The notes below the pieces were generated by a model. It had not been told where the DNA came from, did not search any database, and saw nothing but the letters and a program-made list of their open reading frames with translations. A program made the translations under genes and the position numbers. 64,000 bases of DNA from Phyllobacterium sp. T1293 (GTDB lineage Bacteria; Pseudomonadota; Alphaproteobacteria; Rhizobiales; Rhizobiaceae), in NCBI RefSeq assembly GCF_020731415.2, contig NZ_CP088273.1:2051001-2115000 (forward strand). The letters are read 5' to 3'. Below, piece after piece: positions 26,659-34,563 of this stretch (positions are counted from its first letter, which is position 1; each line of letters opens with the position of its first letter).

Positions 26659-27807
26659 TCATGACATCGTCAATGGCGGACCTGTGTAACGGGCACGCGG
26701 GCGGATCAGCTGGTTCATCGATTGCTGTTCGAAAATATGGGCGATCCAGCCGACAGACCGGGCAATGGCGAAGAGTACGACCGGCGCTGACGGTGGCAAA
26801 TCAAAAGCGTCGGTCATCGCCGCAAGGGCAAAATCAATATTGGGGTATTCGCCCGTCAACATCTGCGTCATCTCGCCAATCTCCTGATAAACATCTCCCG
26901 GCTTGAACTGGGCCAGCAATGCTTTGGCGCGCAGATCACCATTGGGATAGAGCGGATGTCCAAACGCGGGAACGGCCCTGCCCTGTGCCAGCAAATCCCG
27001 GATCGCAAAACCTGCACCGCTGGTCTGCGCCGTCCGGGCCAGTGCCTGGACACTGAGATAGGCTTCCCCATGCAACGGTCCGGTCAGTGTGGCAAGACCA
27101 GCGAGCATGCTTGCGGCCAGCGGCGCACCGGTGGACGCAGCGACCCGCGCAGCAAAGGTTGACGCATTGAGTTCGTGATCAGCAAGCAGAACCAGTGCCC
27201 GCCGGATGCAATCCTCCGCCTGCGGTGCCGTCCAGACGCGGGCCAGACGCGTGTGAACAGGGCTCGCGTCGGCCCTGTCAGCGCCCAGCATGGCGGAAAC
27301 AACTTCGCCGAAGATGGTGGTTGCTTCGACCACAAGCACAGCGCGGGAGCGGCCATAGGCGGGCAGATCCGTTCCGGCGCGGCGCGCCAGCGTGATCAAG
27401 GCTGCCTCCAGCGGTTGCTCCGGGATCGGCACGGTCCCGGCAGGAGGAGCCAGCGAAATATGCTCTGCCTCCCACAGCAAGGCCGCGACCTGCTCCAGCG
27501 TCGATGTTGCCGCCAGCTCGGCGGCATCCTTGCCGCGATACCATAGACGCCCATCAACAATGGTGGAGACGCTTGATGGGAGGACCGGATCGCCCCAGCC
27601 GATTGCCTCGGCGGCCACATTGGCAACCGTGCGCCGGCCAGCTTTGCGTCCGGCAAGGCGCTTCACGTCCTCACTTTTATAAAGGCTACGGCGCGGGTCC
27701 TGCGGGTCGGGCTTTGCCTGAATGCGCCCCCTGCTGACATTGGCATAAAGGGTTTGCGGCTGAACCCCGAGGGCGGCCAATGCCTGTGATGCCGTCAACC
27801 AAGCCAT
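26659..27807 (-). CDS. Citrate synthase-like protein with N-terminal helix-turn-helix
   Basis: Protein of 382 residues. Residues 1-55 (LTASQALAALGVQPQTLYANV ... SLYKSEDVKRL) form an HTH of the excisionase/MerR type, unusual in a citrate synthase. The rest is a citrate-synthase fold with the catalytic positions GPLHGEA (His), FGHPLYP (His) and PNIDFAL (Asp) in place, although the GHPLYP loop departs from the usual GHRVYK. It is divergent from a second citrate synthase paralogue, and a palindrome lies between them. It may be an enzyme that also senses a metabolite and regulates its own pair; that is inference. Proteins of this architecture are known as citrate synthase family with HTH. Confidence 0.9.
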   Translation of the reverse strand: MAWLTASQALAALGVQPQTLYANVSRGRIQAKPDPQDPRRSLYKSEDVKRLAGRKAGRRTVANVAAEAIGWGDPVLPSSVSTIVDGRLWYRGKDAAELAATSTLEQVAALLWEAEHISLAPPAGTVPIPEQPLEAALITLARRAGTDLPAYGRSRAVLVVEATTIFGEVVSAMLGADRADASPVHTRLARVWTAPQAEDCIRRALVLLADHELNASTFAARVAASTGAPLAASMLAGLATLTGPLHGEAYLSVQALARTAQTSGAGFAIRDLLAQGRAVPAFGHPLYPNGDLRAKALLAQFKPGDVYQEIGEMTQMLTGEYPNIDFALAAMTDAFDLPPSAPVVLFAIARSVGWIAHIFEQQSMNQLIRPRARYTGPPLTMS

Positions 27808-27828
27808 TTGATCTCACATTGATTATTT

Positions 27829-27847
27829 ACGTCAAGATTGACGTCAA
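27829..27847. promoter_or_regulatory. Palindromic operator between the citrate synthase genes
   Basis: ACGTCAA-GA-TTGACGT (27829-27844) is a perfect inverted repeat with a two-base spacer, and TTGACGTCAA (27838-27847) is a second, overlapping perfect palindrome. The ACGTCAA element thus occurs twice in direct orientation 12 bp apart. It lies 22 bp from the HTH-citrate synthase start and about 50 bp from the other, a fitting place for control of both. Confidence 0.65.
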
Positions 27848-27894
27848 TTATAGCGCACACCATCTTGCCATGGAAACAAAAACTGGAGTTTGCC

Positions 27895-28980
27895 ATGAAA
27901 AACGGTCTTGATGATGTTGTCGCCACGGAAACCATGCTGTCGGATGTTGACGGTGTTGGAGGCATATTTATCATTCGCGGCCGATCGCTGGACGAGTTGG
28001 CCGGCGTCGTTACCTATGAGGAACTGCTGGCGCTGCTTTTGTCGGATGCCTTTGAAAAGCTTGATGCTGATGGTTTGCGGCAGAAAATCGGTGTCGCCCG
28101 GCAGGAGGTTTTCCGCACGGTGTCCGACGCCACAACATCTTTGCTGAAACTGCCTGTCACCGATGCCGTGCGCGCGCTCACCGCCCAGTTTGCCGACGGT
28201 GATGACCTTGCCACAGCCTTGCGCCTGATCGCGGCGCCCGCCGTGTTTACACCGGCGGTCATCCGCCTGAAAAACGGGCAAGCACCGGTTGCACCCGATA
28301 CCTCTCTCGCCCATGCCGCCGACATATTGCATATGCTGCTTGGCCGTAGCGTATCGCCGCAGCAGGCCGCCGCTCTCGATACCTATCTGGTGACTGTCAG
28401 CGACCACGGCATGAACGCCTCGACCTTTGCTGCCCGCGTTGTCGCATCCACCCATGCGGGGCTGGTTTCCTCGGTGCTTGCCGCTTTCGGAGCGCTCAAA
28501 GGTCCGCTGCATGGCGGCGCACCGGGACCGGTTCTCGATATGCTGGATGCCATCGGCACACCTGACAATGCAGAAAGCTGGCTGGAAAAGGCGCTGGATG
28601 ATGGCGAGCGGCTGATGGGTTTTGGCCATCGCATTTACCGGGTGCGCGACCCCAGAGCCGATGCGCTGATGCAGGCGCTGCGGCGGCTTGCCGGGGATAA
28701 TCAGGGTGCTGGCCGCTTCAAGCTGGCCGAAAGCGTCGAGGCGGCGGCCTTACGCATTCTCGCGCGGCGCAAGCCGGATCGGCCGCTCAAGACAAATGTG
28801 GAGTTCTATACGGCGCTGCTTCTGGAAACACTCGGCTTTCCCAGAGAAAGTTTCACCAGCGTCTTCGCCATGGGCCGGGTTGGCGGCTGGATTGCCCATG
28901 CCCGCGAGCAGACCCAGCATGGCCGGTTGATCCGCCCGCAATCGCTTTATGTCGGACCACGCCCGATCAAGGCGGCCTGA
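27895..28980 (+). CDS. Citrate synthase/2-methylcitrate synthase paralogue
   Basis: Protein of 361 residues with the citrate-synthase fold. The catalytic His positions are in GPLHGGAPG and GFGHRIYRVRDPRA; the usual NVDFYS motif reads NVEFYTA, so the catalytic Asp is a Glu, as I recall for some CitA-like paralogues. GGAG lies six bases before the ATG at 27895; an earlier TTG at 27838 would fall in the operator. It condenses an acyl-CoA with oxaloacetate or has lost that activity; this cannot be told. It is divergent from the HTH-citrate synthase gene. Confidence 0.9.
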   Translation: MKNGLDDVVATETMLSDVDGVGGIFIIRGRSLDELAGVVTYEELLALLLSDAFEKLDADGLRQKIGVARQEVFRTVSDATTSLLKLPVTDAVRALTAQFADGDDLATALRLIAAPAVFTPAVIRLKNGQAPVAPDTSLAHAADILHMLLGRSVSPQQAAALDTYLVTVSDHGMNASTFAARVVASTHAGLVSSVLAAFGALKGPLHGGAPGPVLDMLDAIGTPDNAESWLEKALDDGERLMGFGHRIYRVRDPRADALMQALRRLAGDNQGAGRFKLAESVEAAALRILARRKPDRPLKTNVEFYTALLLETLGFPRESFTSVFAMGRVGGWIAHAREQTQHGRLIRPQSLYVGPRPIKAA

Positions 28981-29200
28981 CCTCTTTCCAAGTAAAATGA
29001 TGGTGGGCACTGCCTGAGATTGCGGCCCACCATCACATGTTCGTGTGAGCATGGCGAAAACCCAGTAAATGCTGGGAATTGCCCCGACAATCTCCCCTCC
29101 TGCGACGGTATTTTGGCACCCGCAAAAGCGGTTTTGGTGCTATTCTGTTTGTGGACTCAAGTGCGCCATCTTTGGACATTCAAAAGGAGCAACTGGGATC

Positions 29201-29617
29201 ATGACAAAACTTCTCAATCGCGTATCCCTCGCACTCGCCGTTACACTTTTCACCTCTCCCTATGCGATAGCCGGACCGCTGAATACCATGGACGATGTCG
29301 GCAAGGCGCTTCAGGCGTGCTGGACCGCGCCGCAGGGTGTGCAAAAATCAACCGTAACACTGCGTTTCAGCTTCAAACGTGATGGCTCGCTGATCGGCCC
29401 GCCGACAACGGCTGCGATTGATTTTCCGGGCAAGGACGCAACAGCCCGCAAATCATTCATCGATGCGGCGATCTCCGCCGTCAAGGATTGCACACCACTG
29501 ACATTCTCGTCGGACCTCGCCCAAGGCATAGGTGGACAGGTTTTCACCATGCAATTCGCTTCACCTGACACTTGCGGCGGCGATTGCAACCGCGAAGCAA
29601 GCGTGCGGCCGAACTGA
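29201..29617 (+). CDS. Secreted TonB-C-like hypothetical protein
   Basis: Small exported protein of 138 residues with a signal peptide ending near AIAG-P (residue 25). The segment VTLRFSFKRDGSLIGPPTTAAIDF followed by AISAVKDCTPLTF resembles the C-terminal domain of TonB/TolA-like proteins, with a Cys pair (ACW, DCT). AAAGGAG lies 11 bases upstream of the ATG at 29201. A terminator follows. The gap 28981-29200 upstream has no other feature. Function is unknown. Confidence 0.75.
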   Translation: MTKLLNRVSLALAVTLFTSPYAIAGPLNTMDDVGKALQACWTAPQGVQKSTVTLRFSFKRDGSLIGPPTTAAIDFPGKDATARKSFIDAAISAVKDCTPLTFSSDLAQGIGGQVFTMQFASPDTCGGDCNREASVRPN

Positions 29618-29636
29618 TACTTGTCACAGAAGCGAA

Positions 29637-29661
29637 AAAGGCGGCTGGATGAGCCGCCTTT
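29637..29661. terminator. Bidirectional hairpin terminator
   Basis: A perfect 10-bp stem AAAGGCGGCT/AGCCGCCTTT with loop GGATG lies between two convergent genes and carries A and T runs suitable for both directions. Confidence 0.8.
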
Positions 29662-29688
29662 CCCGATATTGTACGCCATGAGTGTATG

Positions 29689-30684
29689 TTACTGGCGATG
29701 GAGTTCCACGCGGCGGTTCTTCGCCCGTCCATCCTCATTGTCATTCGGTGCAACCGGCGACTGCAAGCCTTCACCGCTTGCCTTGAGACGGCTCTGCGAA
29801 ACACCATAGGTATTGACCAGATCGGCGACAACCGCGTCGGCGCGCGCCTTGGACAATTGCATGTTGAAATCCGCGCCGCCGATATTGTCGGTGTAACCAA
29901 CGACAGAAAGCTTCTCGTCAGTCTTGTCCTTCAGGAACTTGCCGATTTCATCAAGGCTCGGGCGTGATTCCGGCTTGATCGATGCTTTGTTGAAGTCAAA
30001 GTGAATGCCGTAAAGCAGCACCTTGCCCGATGTATCGAGCGCCTTGGTGATTTCCGATGCAGTTACCAGAACCATCTGGTTTTTCAGCTCGCCAACCTGA
30101 AGGCTGTCAAGACGCACATAGACCTGGCCTTTGACGGCTTCGAACTCAGGCACATAACCACCTTCGAATTCGATGACGTAAAGAGCGATATAGGTTTTGA
30201 CGCCGTTCTCTTCCTTCACGGCAGCCACGTAGCGGGCTTCGTCAGGGCTATAGCCGAACAGCTGACCGCCGGGACCTTTTTCACCGAAAATGCTCTCAAG
30301 ATTGTATGTTTCGTCCTGCTTTGCCTGAAACAATACCTTGTAACCGGCGGATTGCAGATCATTCATATAATTGCGGAACACTTCGGCAGACGACGGCCCG
30401 GCAGGGACGGAATAGACATTCTGCGTCAAGCGGCCTTCCAGCGCTTCCTTGCTGGCAAAATCTGACTTTTCAGGCTCGTCCTCATTCTTGGTCCATTTTC
30501 CGGTCGCCAACGTATATTCTGCGAAGTTTCTATGATCGCAAAGCTCGATTGATGAACCCTCGAACCGCTTGATACCCGGAAAATCCTTGCAACCTTCCTT
30601 ATCGGCGGCAAATGCATGGGATGAGATGGATAGCGCCATCAATGCGATAGCCGCGAAGACTCCACCTAAGAGTTTCGATGTCAT
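29689..30684 (-). CDS. OmpA-family outer-membrane/periplasmic protein
   Basis: Exported protein of 331 residues. The signal peptide ends near SHAFA-AD. The C-terminal 115 residues are an OmpA domain that binds peptidoglycan, with GIHFDFNKASIKPES, VVGYTDNIGG and LSKARADAVVADLV; the N-terminal 200 residues are an uncharacterised domain with two cysteines. The ATG at 30684 has GGAG six bases upstream. It probably links the envelope to peptidoglycan. It is a single gene with its own terminator. Confidence 0.88.
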   Translation of the reverse strand: MTSKLLGGVFAAIALMALSISSHAFAADKEGCKDFPGIKRFEGSSIELCDHRNFAEYTLATGKWTKNEDEPEKSDFASKEALEGRLTQNVYSVPAGPSSAEVFRNYMNDLQSAGYKVLFQAKQDETYNLESIFGEKGPGGQLFGYSPDEARYVAAVKEENGVKTYIALYVIEFEGGYVPEFEAVKGQVYVRLDSLQVGELKNQMVLVTASEITKALDTSGKVLLYGIHFDFNKASIKPESRPSLDEIGKFLKDKTDEKLSVVGYTDNIGGADFNMQLSKARADAVVADLVNTYGVSQSRLKASGEGLQSPVAPNDNEDGRAKNRRVELHRQ

Positions 30685-31056
30685 GAGTATCTCCAAAATG
30701 ACCTGACCGATACTGCATCGCTGGCCAGAAAATTCGGAACCAACACATGCAAATCGATTGCTTTATAAAAACACAAAACACATCCTGCAATACACAAAAC
30801 ATATCAAGTGTTACGCCGAAATGATCAGTGACGGAGCGAATATATTCAACATATAAAGGCGTTTACAGGATAGCGCATTGTCCGGATACCGGCCCGATAC
30901 AGCTACAAAACACACTAGATATTTGAATAAAGTGCAATCAGCGACTTGGGCCGCAAGCGCACGAATTTCCTCGTCTCCGGTTAGAGTCTCAACGGGTGAC
31001 GCGTATCAAGCAAAAGCATGGAATGATGGATACTGGCATATGACGGTATAGTGAAA
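30685..31056. other. AT-rich non-coding gap
   Basis: About 370 bases without a convincing gene. The part next to the OmpA-family gene is AT-rich (TATAAA on the minus strand near 30755) and probably holds its promoter. I see no repeat of families R1-R4 and no recognised RNA here. Confidence 0.45.
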
Positions 31057-31077
31057 GCGGCCCGTTTTTAGGGCCGC
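31057..31077 (-). terminator. Hairpin terminator after 6-phosphogluconate dehydrogenase
   Basis: GCGGCCC/GGGCCGC with a 7-base loop lies 20 bp after the minus-strand stop codon. The T-tract after it (TTTC) is short. Confidence 0.55.
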
Positions 31078-31096
31078 CTTCGTAATGTAGCGAATG

Positions 31097-32119
31097 CTAG
31101 CCTTTGGGTGCAGGCTTTTCGACATGTCCGCCGAATTCGCTGCGCATGGCCGAAAGCACCTTATTGGCAAAATCCGCATTGCCGCGTGAACTGAAGCGCT
31201 CCTGCAATGCGGCGCTGAGAACCGGGGTCGGCACAGCCTCGTCAATAGCGGCGATTGCGGTCCAGCGGCCTTCGCCGGAATCCGAAACACGGCCCTGGAA
31301 ATTCGACAGGGTTGGGTCATCGTGCAAGGCGTCAGCAGTCAGATCAAGCAGCCATGAGCTGATCACGCTGCCCCGCCGCCAGACTTCGGCAATCTGCGGC
31401 AGATCGAAACTGTACTGATAATGTTCTGGGTGCAGCAGCGGCGTCGTTTCCGCATCGACCTCATGCTTGCGCAGGCCGATATCCGCATTGCGCAGAATAT
31501 TGAGACCTTCCGCATAGGCCGCCATCAGCCCATATTCGATGCCGTTATGCACCATCTTGACGAAGTGCCCGGCACCATTGGCGCCGCAGTGAAGGAAGCC
31601 GAACTCCGACGTGCTTTTGCCGGGCGTGGTTACAACGGGAGCGGCGGGATCATTACCACCCGGTGCCAGCGAGGCAAAAACCGGTGACAGATGCTGGACG
31701 ATATCCTTTTCGCCGCCGATCATCAGGCAATAGCCGCGTTCAAGCCCGAAAATGCCACCACTGGTGCCCACATCGACATAATGCAGGCCCTTGGCCTTCA
31801 ACTCGCCCGCCCGGCGAATATCATCATGATAATAGGAATTGCCGCCATCAATGATGATGTCATCCTTGTCGAGCAGCGGCACAAGCTTGGCAATCACGCT
31901 GTCAACGACGGCAGCGGGCAGCATCAGCCAGATGGCGCGCGGTTTGGCCAGCAGCGAGACAAACTCTTCAAGCACAATTGTTCCGGTGGCGCCCTGCTTT
32001 TGCAGATCCGCCATGCTTTCGGCGCGGGTATCGTGGACGACGAGAGCGTGGCCGCGCTTCATTAGGCGCTGCGCCATATTGGCGCCCATGCGCCCTAACC
32101 CAATCATGCCAAGCTGCAT
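31097..32119 (-). CDS. gnd: 6-phosphogluconate dehydrogenase, decarboxylating (short form)
   Basis: Pentose-phosphate or gluconate-pathway enzyme of 340 residues that oxidatively decarboxylates 6-phosphogluconate to ribulose 5-phosphate. The Rossmann motif GMIGLGRMGANM is at residues 4-15, the IIIDGGNSYYHDDIRR segment near 95, the catalytic lysine in GHFVKMVHNGIEYG near 185. The length and GGNSYYHDD motif fit the short, often NAD-linked GndA/YqeC type rather than the 470-residue E. coli form. AAGGAG precedes the ATG at 32119. It is monocistronic. Confidence 0.92.
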   Translation of the reverse strand: MQLGMIGLGRMGANMAQRLMKRGHALVVHDTRAESMADLQKQGATGTIVLEEFVSLLAKPRAIWLMLPAAVVDSVIAKLVPLLDKDDIIIDGGNSYYHDDIRRAGELKAKGLHYVDVGTSGGIFGLERGYCLMIGGEKDIVQHLSPVFASLAPGGNDPAAPVVTTPGKSTSEFGFLHCGANGAGHFVKMVHNGIEYGLMAAYAEGLNILRNADIGLRKHEVDAETTPLLHPEHYQYSFDLPQIAEVWRRGSVISSWLLDLTADALHDDPTLSNFQGRVSDSGEGRWTAIAAIDEAVPTPVLSAALQERFSSRGNADFANKVLSAMRSEFGGHVEKPAPKG

Positions 32120-32365
32120 TTCATTCTCCTTGGAGTGTTTGCAATCCATCGCGGGAACCCGCAGGTCCCTCGTCAGGTGCAAGTTAGGCAGAGCGGGCCG
32201 CAGACACAAGCAAGCGATACGTCATAAGGGCGTGATTATGCAGCCACGGCACTGGCTGAGACGGCGAAATCGTTGATAAGCATGAGAAAATCGCGATATC
32301 ATCGATAATTTCCTGTATAGGTTTGGCAAGACGAATTGATAGTTCAGCCAGATGAAGGAGGACCG

Positions 32366-33478
32366 ATGATATCCGGATGGATCAGACTAATCGTAGCTTG
32401 GGCAACCGTGGGTGTCTTTCTCATTTTCGGATATGGCTGGATGGCCGATCTAAGCTCGGTGATGAAAGCGTCACTTCTGTTTGTCTGGTTGTTCGGTGTC
32501 ATCATCTGGTCCGCCTTTGGCGTGGTGCATGAGGCGGAGGAACTGGCGGAATTGCTGGGCGAACCGCTCGGGACACTGGTTCTGACACTCTCTATTGTTA
32601 TCATCGAAGTGGTGCTGATCAGCGCTGTCATGCTGAGTTCCGATGCGCCGACGCTCGGGCGCGATACGATGTTTGCGGTGCTGATGATCGTTTTGAACGG
32701 CGTCGTCGGGCTTGGTCTGCTGATTGGCGGGCTGCGCCATGGCCAGCAAGGTTATAATCTGCAAGGTGCGGCTTCCTATCTCATCGTCATCATTCCACTG
32801 ACCGTTATCCCGTTGATCCTGCCGAACTTCACAACCTCGACCAGCAATGGTTCATTGACCGTGGTCCAGTCGGTATTCTTCTCGATCTTCACCATCGCGC
32901 TTTATGTGATCTTCCTCGTCTTGCAGACCGGGCGGCATCGCAGCTTCTTTGTCTATCCAAAGGGTGATGAAGTGTTACCCGCCGTTGCACCGGAGGCGGA
33001 AGCGCCACACGCCAAGCCTGCCGCTGGCGCCATTGGCCGTCACACCCTGCTGCTTATCCTCAACATTCTGCCGATTGTGCTGCTGTCGAAAAGTCTGGCT
33101 TCGCTGCTTGATCACGGCATTGAAAGCTTCGGCGCGCCAACCGCCCTCGGCGGTCTGTTGATCGCCGCTATCGTCTTCACGCCGGAAGCCATTACAGCGC
33201 TGCGCGCCGTATCGAGCAACGAGCTGCAACGCGCCGTCAATCTGTGCCTCGGTGCGGCCACCTCGACAGTCGGTCTTACCGTACCGGCAGTGCTCGCCAT
33301 CAGCCTGTTCACCGGACAAACGGCCATTCTTGGCCTGTCTTCGACAGAGATGACCCTGCTCGCGGTCACGCTGATCCTGAGCACGCTGACGTTCTCAGGT
33401 CTGCGCACAACCGTTCTTGAGGGCGCTGTGCATCTGATGATTTTCTTTGTCTATCTGGTGCTGATCTTCAGCCCTTGA
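32366..33478 (+). CDS. Calcium/proton antiporter (CaCA superfamily, ChaA-like)
   Basis: Inner-membrane cation exchanger of 370 residues with about 11 helices. The two alpha-repeats carry the acidic motifs GVVHEAEELAELLGEPLGT...IIEVVLI (near residue 55) and IVFTPEAITALRAV (near 265), which line the Ca2+ site in this family. AGGAGG lies four bases before the ATG at 32366. It probably exports Ca2+ or Na+ in exchange for protons; ion choice is inferred. Upstream (32120-32365) no other feature was seen. Confidence 0.88.
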   Translation: MISGWIRLIVAWATVGVFLIFGYGWMADLSSVMKASLLFVWLFGVIIWSAFGVVHEAEELAELLGEPLGTLVLTLSIVIIEVVLISAVMLSSDAPTLGRDTMFAVLMIVLNGVVGLGLLIGGLRHGQQGYNLQGAASYLIVIIPLTVIPLILPNFTTSTSNGSLTVVQSVFFSIFTIALYVIFLVLQTGRHRSFFVYPKGDEVLPAVAPEAEAPHAKPAAGAIGRHTLLLILNILPIVLLSKSLASLLDHGIESFGAPTALGGLLIAAIVFTPEAITALRAVSSNELQRAVNLCLGAATSTVGLTVPAVLAISLFTGQTAILGLSSTEMTLLAVTLILSTLTFSGLRTTVLEGAVHLMIFFVYLVLIFSP

Positions 33479-33520
33479 TCGGGGTAAGATCAAAATTGTT
33501 GCGGGGTTATGTGCAAGGTC

Positions 33521-33670
33521 GTGGTTCGTGGTTCGTGGTTCGACAAGCTCACCATGAGGCAGAGTGAGGATGCAAGGCTAACCGCAGAGATTGCGGATCA
33601 CCAGGGTTGCAGAACTTGCTCCCTTCATCACCCCTCTCCCTCATGGTGAGCTTGTCGAACCACGAACCAC
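33521..33670. repeat. Family R1 inverted repeat (copy 4)
   Basis: Three GTGGTTC heptamers and CGACAAGCTCACCATGAGG on the left face CCTCATGGTGAGCTTGTCG and two complementary heptamers on the right. This is the least degenerate R1 copy. Confidence 0.88.
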
Positions 33671-33723
33671 GCTCACGCGCCACACAACCTGCACCAACCA
33701 ATACTCAAATCAGCTGAAACTGC

Positions 33724-34473
33724 TCAAACCCCTGAATGAACAGGTTGGGCAGACACCGTCACATCCTGCAGACGCACAAAGCGGAAGCCTTTTTTCTGCA
33801 AGGCGAGCACGCCCTTGGCAACACCTTCACCGGCGACACGGCTGGGCTGGTTGATGTGGGCGATGATGACATCACCATCCTTGGCGGCGGAAATGCGCTT
33901 TTCCACCTGCCCCGCCATCAGCGAAGCGCCCATATCGGCATTGAGCGAGTAACCGGCAACGCGGTAGCCCATGTCGTGGATGATACGGATACCGTTTTCG
34001 CTGTAACGCGCCGTCGCGTCGCGATACCAGACCGGCTTGGCGACCGACGCCCTCGACATGGCATCAACGCCGCCCTGAATCTCGCTGCGGATACCCGCTT
34101 CCGATCCGGCGGTTTTCAGCCCGAACATGGTCGGCTGGTTATCGATCGCTGGAACATGGTTCAGCCCATGGTTTTCAAGCTCAAATAGATCAGGGTGCGC
34201 CTTCATGACGGCAAGCGCCTCGGCATTGCGCCGCATCCAGCGGGCAGTGACAAAGATGGTTGCCGGAATGCGGTTTTCAACCAGCGTATTCAAGATGCGC
34301 AGGTCCGTCTGGCCCGAACAGGCGTCGAGTGTCAAAGCCACCTGCGGCGAAGCAGAGCCTCCCTTGGCAATGTAAAGTTTTGGCTCGACGAACGACGCCT
34401 GATCCTTGGCCGTTGCAATACCCGCAGGGGCGACCAGAAGAAGAGCAGCGATGATTGCAGAAGCTGAGCGCAC
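33724..34473 (-). CDS. Exported polysaccharide deacetylase family protein
   Basis: NodB-fold hydrolase of about 249 residues with a signal sequence (RSASAIIAALLLVAPAGIATA-KD). The metal site appears as LTLDACSG, where the second Asp of the usual DD is Ala, and HGLNH near residue 95; the subgroup with LDACSG is known. Such enzymes de-N-acetylate cell-wall or surface glycans in the periplasm. No ATG fits between the terminator of ppdK and the signal peptide, so GTG 34473 is proposed; TTG at 34485 is possible. Substrate is not known. Confidence 0.8.
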   Translation of the reverse strand: MRSASAIIAALLLVAPAGIATAKDQASFVEPKLYIAKGGSASPQVALTLDACSGQTDLRILNTLVENRIPATIFVTARWMRRNAEALAVMKAHPDLFELENHGLNHVPAIDNQPTMFGLKTAGSEAGIRSEIQGGVDAMSRASVAKPVWYRDATARYSENGIRIIHDMGYRVAGYSLNADMGASLMAGQVEKRISAAKDGDVIIAHINQPSRVAGEGVAKGVLALQKKGFRFVRLQDVTVSAQPVHSGV

Positions 34474-34535
34474 AATATCTACCAATAATGAGGATTTCGC
34501 GCAGCTACACGCGCAGATCGCGTCCAAAATGCGGC

Positions 34536-34559
34536 ATTGGCCCCACGAGCGGGGCCAAT
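34536..34559 (-). terminator. Hairpin terminator of ppdK
   Basis: ATTGGCCCC/GGGGCCAAT is a perfect 9-bp stem with a 6-base loop immediately after the ppdK stop on the minus strand. The T-run after it is weak. Confidence 0.65.
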
Positions 34560-34563
34560 AACA

